A DNA stretch of 64,000 bases from Roseibaca calidilacus (GTDB lineage: Bacteria > Pseudomonadota > Alphaproteobacteria > Rhodobacterales > Rhodobacteraceae), in contig NZ_FBYC01000004.1 in the NCBI RefSeq assembly GCF_001517585.1, forward strand, positions 1,116,001 to 1,180,000. The letters run 5' to 3'. A program made the translations under genes and the position numbers. Shown piece by piece: positions 1-7,202 of the stretch; within the stretch, counting starts at the first letter, position 1, and each line of letters starts with the position of its first letter. The notes under the pieces were generated by a model. It ran no database searches. It had not been told where the DNA came from and was given only the letters and a program-made list of their open reading frames with translations.

Positions 1-125
1 AGGTCGAGCACGGTTTCCCCGTCCAACCCCGCTTCCAATTCGGCCAGCGCGCCAAGGGTCAGGCGCAGGGTATGGGGCTGCCCGTTCAGAACCAGTTCCA
101 CCTCGCCCGCGAATGGGTTTACCAT
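1..125 (-). CDS. GTA gp10-like tail protein, 5' end only
   Basis: This is the N-terminal 41 codons of a gene that runs off the left edge. It begins MVNPFAGEVELVLNG, followed by a hydrophobic LRLTLGALAELE stretch. That matches the start of the gene transfer agent family protein encoded by g10 of the R. capsulatus GTA (a tail assembly chaperone-like family), as I recall the family. Its ATG overlaps the TGA of the major tail gene (TGATG), which implies translational coupling. Position in the cluster, directly after the tail tube gene, supports the call. The rest of the protein cannot be judged. Confidence 0.75.
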   Translation of the reverse strand, partial: MVNPFAGEVELVLNGQPHTLRLTLGALAELEAGLDGETVLD

Positions 126-547
126 CAGGCCCCCCCATCGGTGATGAAGTCGAGTTGCCCGGCGCTGGCGAGCGACAATTCGAACGTGGCCTCGCCGTTA
201 TGGCTGCCCGCATAATCCAAGCCGGTGATCTGGAACGCGCCTTCGATAATGCCGAAATCGGGGATGATGACCTGAAATTCCGGTGTTTCGCCATTAAAGA
301 AGATGGCGCGCGCGCGCTCATCGGTGCCTGCGTCGCGGAACACCCCCGCGCCTGAGATGCTGGCCGATTTCACGCCCGCACCACCCAACAGTTCGCGCCA
401 GCCCCCGGCGCTGGAAAGCGACGTGACATCAACGGTTTCTGCGTTAAAGCTGATGCGCGTGGCGCGCAGCCCCGCCACCGTTTCGAACTGGCCATCGCCG
501 GTCATATCCACCTTGACCAGCAGGTCTTTTCCGTTCTGTGCGCCCAT
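125..547 (-). CDS. GTA major tail (tube) protein, gp9-like
   Basis: This 140-residue protein fits the TP901-1-type phage major tail protein family and corresponds to g9 of the R. capsulatus GTA. It starts with a GKDLLVKVD strand. Features typical of tail tube subunits follow: a segment after residue 35 rich in T, D and V, and a C-terminal half of alternating beta strands (GEATFELSLASAG). It would polymerise into the tail tube around the tape measure protein. It lies between the DUF3168 tail-completion gene and g10, the standard GTA order. There is no sign of truncation. Confidence 0.85.
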   Translation of the reverse strand: MGAQNGKDLLVKVDMTGDGQFETVAGLRATRISFNAETVDVTSLSSAGGWRELLGGAGVKSASISGAGVFRDAGTDERARAIFFNGETPEFQVIIPDFGIIEGAFQITGLDYAGSHNGEATFELSLASAGQLDFITDGGA

Positions 548-571
548 CGGGGTGCCCTCCGTTAGTTGCGT

Positions 572-979
572 TCAATCCTCGACCCGCGCACGAAAGCGCA
601 GGTCGATGCGGCGGGTCTGGTCGCCTTCGATCTTGCGGGCCTCTGCCCGGTCGAACCACAGCGCCACCAGCCGCCCGCGCGAGAGCGCAAGCGCGGGTGC
701 GTCCAGCAGCTCGGCAATCCGCGCGGCAATTGCCTTGGCGGGCAGGAACCCGGTGGCGTTGGTCAGCACGCTGATCGTCAGCCGGTGTTCCGCGCCGTGG
801 CCGGTTGTGTCAGAGGCATCCGTTACCTCTTCCGGGCCGATCAGCGCATAGGTGGCGGGCGGTGTGGCGGGTGGGATCGCGTCATAAATCGCGCCGCCCA
901 GCAGCGTGGCCAATTCACTATCGGCGGCAAGATGCTGAAAAATCGCCGCTTGCAGCGCGGGGGAAAGCTGGTAGCTCAT
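572..979 (-). CDS. GTA gp8-like tail completion protein (DUF3168)
   Basis: The 135-residue product begins MSYQLSPALQAAIFQHLAAD and carries the DUF3168 pattern of phage tail terminator/completion proteins: an N-terminal helix, a central YALIGPEE strand, and a C-terminal basic strand (RRIDLRFRARVED). In the GTA it would cap the tail at the head-tail interface. I chose the ATG that overlaps the stop of the preceding head-closure gene by 4 bp (ATGA). The reading frame stays open upstream, but that part has no ribosome site and overlaps the neighbour. The position matches g8 of the R. capsulatus GTA. Confidence 0.82.
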   Translation of the reverse strand: MSYQLSPALQAAIFQHLAADSELATLLGGAIYDAIPPATPPATYALIGPEEVTDASDTTGHGAEHRLTISVLTNATGFLPAKAIAARIAELLDAPALALSRGRLVALWFDRAEARKIEGDQTRRIDLRFRARVED

Positions 980-1314
980 GCCGGTAGCTCCTCTGTCGCG
1001 GTGCAGATTAGGTAGCGGCCTTGCGAGTCGGCCTCTGCCACGGTCAGAATGCGGTAGATGCGCTGCCCTTCGACAAAGCGTTGGTCGGGGCGCGGGCGGC
1101 GGTCGCTGCCAAAGGGCGCGGCGCGCAGCGTGATGCGCAAGGCCACCTGTCCCGACGGGCCCAAAGCGCCAAAGCGTTCCTGCCCCGTGCGCGCGTCGAT
1201 CGCGGCCCAATGGGTGCCAAGGCTGTGCCATGTGGTTGTAAACCCCCCGGCCCCGTCGGGCGTGGCCACCGGGCTTTGCAGCACCAGCGCGCGGCTCAGG
1301 TTCGGCGCGCTCAT
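976..1314 (-). CDS. GTA gp7-like head closure (head-tail joining) protein
   Basis: This 112-residue protein is of the phage head-tail joining type. It begins MSAPNLSRALVLQSPV, then has DGAGGFTTTWH and a HWAAIDARTGQE segment, typical of SPP1 gp16-like closure proteins, which are small beta-barrels. It would seal the capsid exit after packaging. It overlaps both neighbours by 4 bp, so translation along this stretch of the cluster is coupled. The order connector, closure, tail completion, tail tube is that of the R. capsulatus GTA. Confidence 0.8.
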   Translation of the reverse strand: MSAPNLSRALVLQSPVATPDGAGGFTTTWHSLGTHWAAIDARTGQERFGALGPSGQVALRITLRAAPFGSDRRPRPDQRFVEGQRIYRILTVAEADSQGRYLICTATEELPA

Positions 1315-1892
1315 GCGCCACCCCCAAGGCGCAGGTCGCGCCAGCGTTCCAGAAGGCTGCGGATGCCGAAATCCATGTCTTCGGACGCGCCGCCATCGCG
1401 GTTCTCATAGCTTTGCGCGGCCAGCAAAAACACCGCCTGGCGCAGGTCGGCGGGGATGTCGCCCCACATACCGAAGCCCGCTGTGAAGACCACCACCGCC
1501 TGCCCGCCCGTGGGAATAGGCGGCAATATGCTGCCCGTGGGCACAAGGCGCGGGCGCGGGCCATCGGCCTGCAAAGCGTAGCGGGCGGGGTCGATCACGG
1601 TTGCCGCGCCGTCGCGGGTGACGAGCGTTACAGAGGCCACCGCGCTGACCGGAGCCACCGGCAAAACCTGCCCGCAGTCAGTACGCCAACGGGCCAGCCG
1701 CAGCGACATATCACGCGCGATCAGCGCGCGCGCCGTGCGGCCTTCGACCGTGGCAAGGGCCGCGCGCAGATATTGTTCCAGCAGCGCATCTTGCGTGGTG
1801 TCATCGGCAAAGCCGCTGGACAGGCGCAGATGATCGCGAAAGGCGGCAATCGGCAGGGCGGCAAGCGGAATGGGGCTGTCTATCAGGTCCAT
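1311..1892 (-). CDS. GTA gp6-like head-tail connector protein
   Basis: The 193-residue protein belongs to the phiE125 gp8-type head-tail connector family. It has an N-terminal helical DHLRLSSGFADD segment followed by the characteristic ALLEQYLRAALATVEGRTARAL helix, then a beta-rich middle and a C-terminal helix with QSYENRDGG. It forms the ring below the portal. Of two in-frame ATG codons I chose the downstream one (MDLIDS), because it has AGAGG at good spacing. The upstream ATG lacks a ribosome site. It ends in a 4-bp overlap with the closure gene. Confidence 0.82.
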   Translation of the reverse strand: MDLIDSPIPLAALPIAAFRDHLRLSSGFADDTTQDALLEQYLRAALATVEGRTARALIARDMSLRLARWRTDCGQVLPVAPVSAVASVTLVTRDGAATVIDPARYALQADGPRPRLVPTGSILPPIPTGGQAVVVFTAGFGMWGDIPADLRQAVFLLAAQSYENRDGGASEDMDFGIRSLLERWRDLRLGGGA

Positions 1893-2001
1893 GGGGGCCT
1901 CTTGCATGGGAAATGGGTCGGGTGCCCCGCAACCGGGGGACGGGGTGTTACAGGGCACCCTGCCCCGCCGCGACATCCGCGACGGGGATCGCGTATGCGC
2001 C

Positions 2002-3204
2002 TTAGCTCAGGCCGAATTTCAGCAGCTTGATCGCCTTGAAGTCGGACACATCGCCGCCCACGCGCTTGGTCGCGTAGAACAGCACATGGGGCTTGGCGCT
2101 GAACGGGTCGCGCAGGACGCGCATGTCGGGGCGCTCGGCAATGGTGTAGCCCGCGTTGAAATCGCCAAAGGCAATGGCGTAGCTGTCCGACGCGATATCG
2201 GGCATGTCTTCGGCCACCAGCACCGGGTAGCCCATCAGCCGCGCGGGTTCACCAGAGGCCAGACCGTCCGACCACAGGAAGCGGCCATCGGCATCTTTCA
2301 TCTTGCGCACGGCACCGGCGGTTTTCGAGTTCATGACGAAAACCGCGTTGGCGCGGTAGCTGGCCCCCAGCGCATAGACCAGATCCACGATGGAATCGGC
2401 GGCGTTCACGCTTGCGAAATCGCCATCGGCACCGGTGGCGATATAGCCCAGGTTGTCCCATTCCCAAATCGCGTCATCAACCTTTGGGTGGTCCAGAAAG
2501 CCGCGCGGCTTGTCCACGCCGTCGCCATTGATAAAGGCCGCCGCTTCGGCGCGGGCAAATTTGCCCGCAATGCGGTCTGCCAGCCACCCTTCAATATCGA
2601 AGGCGCTGTCATCCAGCAGCCGCTGGCTGGCCTTGGGCATGGCCGACAATTCGTGCAGGCGGATGGAAATTCGGTCAATCGTCGGCGTGTCGGATTCGGC
2701 CAGATTACCCGATTCCGTGGCCCAGCCCGAAGAAATATCAGTATGATCCACCAGCACATCGAAAGAGGAGCTCTCGACCATCACCACCGATGCAATTGCC
2801 CGGATGGACGCCGCGTTATGCAGCACGCCGCGAATGGTCGCAGCCGTGGCCGGGTCCACCAAATAGCCTCCCTCGGCGGCGACAGCGGTGTTCAGCCCCT
2901 TCGCTTCCAGTTGCAGCCCGCGCAAATCGGCCTCGTTGCCGGAGCGCAGATAGGCGTCGAACGCTTTGTGGTGCAGCGTGTCTGCCGCATCAGTGCGGTC
3001 CAGAACAGGGCGGGCGGGGGAAAGGGCAGTCTTGCGGTCCAACATGGTCAATCGCTCTTCGGTTTGGGAAAGTTTACGGGTGAGATCGGCCTGAAACGCG
3101 TCAAACTCGGCGGCAAAGCCGTGCCATGCGGTTTTCAGTTCGGGAGCGTCGGACATCTCGGGCGCAGCGGGCTGGCCCGCCGCCTGTGGCGCGGGTGTGG
3201 TCAT
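2002..3204 (-). CDS. GTA major capsid protein, HK97 family
   Basis: The 400-residue protein is an HK97-fold phage capsid subunit matching g5 of the R. capsulatus GTA. Residues 1 to about 110 form the helical scaffold-like delta region. It contains the heptad-like DLTRKLSQTEERLTML stretch and precedes AAEGGYLVDP, where the mature capsid typically begins after protease trimming. The remainder shows family patterns: FINGDGVDKPRG, a YRANAVFVMN strand, GYPVLVAEDMPD and the GDFNAGYTI segment. It lies directly downstream of the prohead protease, which would remove the N-terminal arm. Confidence 0.93.
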   Translation of the reverse strand: MTTPAPQAAGQPAAPEMSDAPELKTAWHGFAAEFDAFQADLTRKLSQTEERLTMLDRKTALSPARPVLDRTDAADTLHHKAFDAYLRSGNEADLRGLQLEAKGLNTAVAAEGGYLVDPATAATIRGVLHNAASIRAIASVVMVESSSFDVLVDHTDISSGWATESGNLAESDTPTIDRISIRLHELSAMPKASQRLLDDSAFDIEGWLADRIAGKFARAEAAAFINGDGVDKPRGFLDHPKVDDAIWEWDNLGYIATGADGDFASVNAADSIVDLVYALGASYRANAVFVMNSKTAGAVRKMKDADGRFLWSDGLASGEPARLMGYPVLVAEDMPDIASDSYAIAFGDFNAGYTIAERPDMRVLRDPFSAKPHVLFYATKRVGGDVSDFKAIKLLKFGLS

Positions 3205-3311
3205 GGGTCTCTCCTATGACAATCGGTGGATTTCGGGTCTTGAGGGCCAAGCTACCGCCTGCCGCCCAAGATCGGGTGAAAGCAGCGTGCGCTATGTTAA
3301 CCGCGCCGGGG

Positions 3312-3845
3312 CTAAAGCTGTGCCAGCGCCGCCCGTGCAGCCCGCAGCCTGGCGGTCAGCAGCGACAGCTCGTCCAATTCGTCCGACTTGCGGTCAATGC
3401 GCGCGGTGGCCTGCATGGGAAAGGTCACAAGGCTCACTTCCCACAACTCCAGCTCCAGCAGCCGCCGCCCGCCACCGGGCACGGATTCGGCGCGCAAGGT
3501 GCGATAGCCGATGGACAGCCCATCGACCGCCCCCGCCGCCAAAAGCGCCTGCGCTTCGCGCGCGCGGGCCACATCGGGCAGCAGGCGGCCCTTGACGTAT
3601 AGGCCCGTGGCGTCCTCGCGCACCTCGTCCCAAATGCCGATGGGCTGGGCGGGGTCGTGCTGCCACAACATGCGCACCGCGTCACCCTTCGCAGCCAACC
3701 GCGCGAGCGAGGCGGCATAGGCCCCCGCCATCACCGTATCGCCGCCGCGGTCGCGCTGGCCGAAAATGCTGGCATAGCCCGCAATCTCATGGCCTTCCAC
3801 AACCCGCAACCCCGGCGCGGTGCCGGTGAACTTGTATTCCAACAT
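3312..3845 (-). CDS. GTA prohead protease (HK97 family), gp4-like
   Basis: The 177-residue protein fits the HK97 prohead maturation protease family. It has GYASIFGQRDRGGD near the start, a MLWQHDPAQPIG histidine motif, and a DGLSIGYRT serine motif. His and Ser in these positions are the expected catalytic residues. It would cleave the capsid delta domain and itself during head maturation. The chosen start (MLEYKF) has GGAAAGG upstream; an earlier in-frame extension reads into g3.5 and lacks a start signal. The C-terminus, rich in L, A and R, is typical of the family. Confidence 0.88.
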   Translation of the reverse strand: MLEYKFTGTAPGLRVVEGHEIAGYASIFGQRDRGGDTVMAGAYAASLARLAAKGDAVRMLWQHDPAQPIGIWDEVREDATGLYVKGRLLPDVARAREAQALLAAGAVDGLSIGYRTLRAESVPGGGRRLLELELWEVSLVTFPMQATARIDRKSDELDELSLLTARLRAARAALAQL

Positions 3846-3859
3846 GGGCAAACCCTTTC

Positions 3860-4102
3860 CTATGTCGTCAACTGCACCAGCGCCAGCGCGCCATGCAGCA
3901 AAACCCCGGCGGCCACGCCATAGACGGCCAGCCACAAGCGGCGCTCCAGCCGCTCCACGGCTTGCTCCAGCCGCATAATGCGGAATTCCAGCGCTTCCTT
4001 GCGGGCCTCGAACACGCGTTCTTGCGCGTCAATGCGGGCCTGCGCGGCCTCGAAACTGTCATACAGGTAGCGCGAGCCGCCCACTGCGCGGCGCGCGCTC
4101 AT
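3860..4102 (-). CDS. GTA gp3.5-like small membrane protein
   Basis: This 80-residue protein sits between portal and protease, the place of g3.5 in the R. capsulatus GTA. Residues 15 to 55 form a strongly charged amphipathic helix or coiled coil (FEARKEALEFRIMRLEQAVERLERR), and residues 57 to 77 form one transmembrane segment. Its ATG overlaps the portal stop by 4 bp. Its role in particle formation is not known to me. The call rests on position, length and helix-plus-membrane architecture rather than on a domain. Confidence 0.7.
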   Translation of the reverse strand: MSARRAVGGSRYLYDSFEAAQARIDAQERVFEARKEALEFRIMRLEQAVERLERRLWLAVYGVAAGVLLHGALALVQLTT

Positions 4103-5307
4103 TGCTCCTCCAGCCGCGGGGGCAGGCCCAGAAGGGCGCGCTTCTCGGCATCAGTCAGGAAAGACGCCTCGCCCACGCGCCGCCAGTGCTGGTCGCGTTC
4201 CACCGCCAAGGCGGGCACTTGGTCCAGATCGGGGCGCAGGGTCAGATCACCGGGCAGGAAATGCGACATCCAATGCGACAGCGCCGCAGTCACGCGCGTT
4301 GCCATGGGCAGCACCGTCAGCCGGTAGAACGCGCGGTTGGCCTCTTGGTAATTGGCATAGGTCGCATCCCCCGGAATGCCCAGCAACATGGGCGGAATGC
4401 CAAAGGCAATCGCAATCTCGCGCGCCGCCGCCTCCTTGGTTTTCTGGAACTCCATGTCAGAAGGCGAAAAGCCCATCGGTTTCCAATCCAAGCCGCCATC
4501 CAGCAGCATCGGTCGGCCCGCATTGCGCGCGCCGATGTGATGGGCCTCCATCTCGGCTTGCAGGCGGTCATATTGGTCCTGCGTCAGGCTGCCATGGCCA
4601 TCCACGCCGCGATAGACAATCGCACCCGTGGGCCGCGCGGCATTGTCCAGCAACCCTTTCGACCAGTTGGAGGCCGCGTTATGCACATCGACAGCCCGGC
4701 TGGCCGCTTCCAACGGCGACAACCCGTAATGGTCGTCTTGCGGGTGAAAGGACCGGATATGGCAGATCGGCCCCACACCGTCTTGCATGGCAAACCGGTG
4801 CGCCCGTCCGCCGACGCGGTATTCATAGGCCACAGGCCAGCCGTCAGCCCCGGGGACAACCCGCATCCGGTCCGCGCGCAGAATGTGCAATTCCTGCACC
4901 CCGCCCAAGGCATCTGGCACGGCTTCCACATAGGCATTGCCCGTCAGCAAAAGCTGGCCATACAAAGCCTCCAGCAACTCGGCCCGCCCCTGCCCCGGAT
5001 TGGGCCGCGCCAGCAGGTCCAGAAACGGGTGGCGCTCGTAGCGGGCCTCGGCATCTTGCAACACCAAGGGCAAAGCGGCGGCGGCCTCGGCAATCAGGCG
5101 CACGGCGCGAAAGCCCACCGGGTTGCCAATGAACCCGGCCCGCGCCAGCGACACGCCATCGCGCATCTGGCCCACCGCGCCCACGGCTTCGGGCAAGCGC
5201 GCCCCCAGCCGCCCGGCCATCAGCGGGCCAACGGCGCTGGCCTTGGCCTCTTCCACCGGACGGGCCGCTGTTTCGGGCGCACGCCCCTTGCGCAGGAATT
5301 CGAACAT
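4099..5307 (-). CDS. GTA portal protein, HK97 family
   Basis: The 402-residue protein is an HK97-type phage portal, the dodecameric channel through which DNA enters the capsid, equivalent to g3 of the R. capsulatus GTA. Seen in the sequence are the portal signatures ERHPFLDLLARPNPGQ, LLTGNAYVEAVPD, HIRSFHPQDDHYGLSPLEAA and the stem/clip-like EAAAREIAIAFGIPPMLLGI. I chose the ATG at MFEFLRKG, preceded by GGAGAGGCGG, over an ATG 28 codons upstream that would run into the repeat element between this gene and the terminase. It overlaps g3.5 by 4 bp. Confidence 0.92.
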   Translation of the reverse strand: MFEFLRKGRAPETAARPVEEAKASAVGPLMAGRLGARLPEAVGAVGQMRDGVSLARAGFIGNPVGFRAVRLIAEAAAALPLVLQDAEARYERHPFLDLLARPNPGQGRAELLEALYGQLLLTGNAYVEAVPDALGGVQELHILRADRMRVVPGADGWPVAYEYRVGGRAHRFAMQDGVGPICHIRSFHPQDDHYGLSPLEAASRAVDVHNAASNWSKGLLDNAARPTGAIVYRGVDGHGSLTQDQYDRLQAEMEAHHIGARNAGRPMLLDGGLDWKPMGFSPSDMEFQKTKEAAAREIAIAFGIPPMLLGIPGDATYANYQEANRAFYRLTVLPMATRVTAALSHWMSHFLPGDLTLRPDLDQVPALAVERDQHWRRVGEASFLTDAEKRALLGLPPRLEEQ

Positions 5308-5331
5308 ATCCGCCTCTCCAAAACCTGCCCC

Positions 5332-5392
5332 CTTCATCCTTGCAAAAATATCCTCGGGGGGCGCGGGGGGCAGACAGCCCCCCGCCTGCATG
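5332..5392 (-). repeat. Three-copy 3'-end element, copy 1 (between GTA terminase and portal)
   Basis: On the plus strand this reads TTCATCCTTGCAAAAATATCC followed by a G-run and a perfect 9-bp hairpin (GCGGGGGGC, loop AGACA, GCCCCCCGC at 5363-5385). The same AT-rich core occurs near 22217 and 63736. Read as minus-strand RNA, it begins about 35 nt after the terminase stop, forms the GC hairpin, then runs into GGATATTTTTGCAAGGATGAA. That resembles an intrinsic terminator or attenuator placed between g2 and g3 of the GTA operon. From memory, very similar sequences are common in Rhodobacterales intergenic regions. Confidence 0.75.
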
Positions 5393-5426
5393 GATCAAAC
5401 CCTAACGAAAGGATATGAACGCGGCG

Positions 5427-6734
5427 CTAGCCCAGCGTGCGCAGCTTGGGCTGCGACCAACGCGCGGCAGGGGCAAGCATCAGCTCATGCAAGGCCCAGA
5501 CCAGCGCATCCACCCGGTCGGGGCTGCCGGTGCCGGTGAACCCTTGCGCGGTCATCAGCCCCATCTGGTCCTCCAATTCGCGCAAGGGCGCGGCATGGAA
5601 CACCCGGCCTTGCTCATACAAAGCCGCCACAGGCTCCGCCCGCACCGCCTTGCCCCGCGCGGCGTGAACGGCACGGTAGGGGACCAGCGGGTCCACCTGC
5701 CGCAGCACCTCGCCCACAAGGTTGCCGCCTTGGTTCACCTCGGCCACGATGCGGTCGGCGCCATGGCGGCGCGCGGCGTCTATGGCCGCCTGCGCCCAAG
5801 CCGTGGGCGAAGAGGCGCGCAAGGATGCATCCTCCAGCACATAAGCGCGCCAGTCGGCGGGCGGCCCTTCTGCCCACACGCCGGCAACGACAATCCCGCA
5901 CAGGTCCGATTTCGCGCCAGAGGACACCGCCGGGTCCACCGCAACCACCACGCGGCTTAGCCCCGGCACATCGCGCACCCGCGCGCGCGCCAGCAGTTCC
6001 AGCGGCCAAAGCGTGCCCTCGGCATCGGCCACAAGTGCGCCGTCCAACTCCTGCCGTTCCAGATGCGTGCCCGCATAGCGCGCACGAATTTCCGCCAGAA
6101 AGGACGGGGCCAGCCACGCGCGGTTCGCTTCGGTTGCGGCATGGGTCATCACCGTCGATGGCGCGGCAAGGATTGCTTTCAACGTGTCTTGGTTGCGCGG
6201 CGTGGTCGTGACCAATTGGCGCGGATGCGTGCCCAGCCGCAACGCGAATTGCAGCATGTCCCATGTCTCTTCTGCGCGCGGCCATTTCGCCAATTCGTCG
6301 CACCATGCCGCGTCGAATTGCGGACCGCGCAGTGCCTCTGGGTCCGACGCGCTGAAGCATTGCGCCACCGCCCCGTTGGGCCAGACCAAACGGCGGCGTG
6401 TCGCTTCCCATTGCGGCAGGCGGTCGGGGGGCGAACAGGCCAGAATGCCGCTATCGCCGAAGACCATCACCTCGCGCGCTTGGTCATAGGTTTCGGCCAC
6501 CAATGCCACGCGGCGCGCGGTACCAGCATCCAACGGCCTCGCCCCCTCAACCATGTTGCGCACCCATTCAGCACCCGCGCGAGTCTTGCCTGCGCCGCGC
6601 CCGCCAAGGCAGACCCATGTGCGCCAGTCGCCCGCAGGGGGCACTTGGTGCGGGGCGGCCCAGAACGAAAACAGCCAAGGCAAGCTGGCCAAAGCGTTCT
6701 CACTCAGGCTGTCCAGAAACGCCGCCCTCTCCAT
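5427..6734 (-). CDS. GTA large terminase subunit, gp2-like
   Basis: The 435-residue protein is a phage-type large terminase, the ATPase-nuclease that packages DNA into heads. In the GTA it packages host DNA. Walker A is GGRGAGKT at about residues 44-51 and Walker B is AAWCDE at about 142-147. The coupling motif TTTPR lies near 176-180. The nuclease domain shows VVAVDPA with the first catalytic Asp near 267, and DRVDALVWAL at the C-terminus. The start (MERAAFLD) overlaps the end of g1 by 35 bp and has only a weak ribosome site, so an upstream start is possible. The first 40 residues are less certain. Confidence 0.92.
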   Translation of the reverse strand: MERAAFLDSLSENALASLPWLFSFWAAPHQVPPAGDWRTWVCLGGRGAGKTRAGAEWVRNMVEGARPLDAGTARRVALVAETYDQAREVMVFGDSGILACSPPDRLPQWEATRRRLVWPNGAVAQCFSASDPEALRGPQFDAAWCDELAKWPRAEETWDMLQFALRLGTHPRQLVTTTPRNQDTLKAILAAPSTVMTHAATEANRAWLAPSFLAEIRARYAGTHLERQELDGALVADAEGTLWPLELLARARVRDVPGLSRVVVAVDPAVSSGAKSDLCGIVVAGVWAEGPPADWRAYVLEDASLRASSPTAWAQAAIDAARRHGADRIVAEVNQGGNLVGEVLRQVDPLVPYRAVHAARGKAVRAEPVAALYEQGRVFHAAPLRELEDQMGLMTAQGFTGTGSPDRVDALVWALHELMLAPAARWSQPKLRTLG

Positions 6735-7044
6735 GGGCGGCGCGCAGGCGATCCAGTCGGCGGGCGATCTCGTCTCGGGCGGCGTGCAGGTCAAGAGCGG
6801 CCCCTCCGACCGGCCCAATGCCCTTGAGCTTTTGAATATTGGCGCGTTCATGATAGGCAATCTCCAAGGCTTTGCGCAAACTGCGGAACTCTTCGGCAAG
6901 CTCTTTCCCGGTTTGCGGTGTGATCTCATCATACCCTTCCAGCAAGCGCGTCAGCCGCGCGATGCTGAGGGCCAGCAACTGCTCGGAATAGGACACCATG
7001 TTTTCCGGCGTCGGCCCTTCCGGGGGCGTGTGGCGTGTGCTCAT
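6700..7044 (-). CDS. GTA gp1-like protein (candidate small terminase)
   Basis: The 114-residue protein heads the GTA cluster, the place of g1 in R. capsulatus, which has been discussed as a small terminase subunit. It is helical and charged: SEQLLALSIARLTRLLEG, then EEFRSLRKALEIAYHERANIQKL, then a second helix rich in R and D. This suits a DNA-recognition/oligomerisation subunit, though I see no clear helix-turn-helix. The frame continues 73 codons upstream, but that part is low-complexity P/R/S sequence with no start signal. I take the ATG at MSTRHTPPEG. Confidence 0.75.
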   Translation of the reverse strand: MSTRHTPPEGPTPENMVSYSEQLLALSIARLTRLLEGYDEITPQTGKELAEEFRSLRKALEIAYHERANIQKLKGIGPVGGAALDLHAARDEIARRLDRLRAAHGEGGVSGQPE

Positions 7045-7202
7045 TCGGTCTGCCTGTGCTGTTGGTCCCCCTTGGCGCGTCTTGGGCGCAGGGGGCAGGA
7101 TAGGCGGGCGGCGTGAAGACCGGGTTCGGGCAGCGCACGGCGGGGTTGTGGGTGGCCCCCGTTTGGGGGATGCTGGTGCGATTGGATCAGGGGATTTGAA
7201 GG

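Noticed and set aside
1870-3219. 449-codon open frame on the plus strand opposite the capsid gene
   Set aside because: It is an antisense shadow of a clear HK97 capsid gene. Composition is H/G/Q/R-rich, with no ribosome site and no recognisable motif.
1-7044. Possible complete active prophage
   Set aside because: Gene order and content match a Rhodobacterales GTA. No integrase, repressor, lysis or replication genes are seen, although the left side is cut off by the window.
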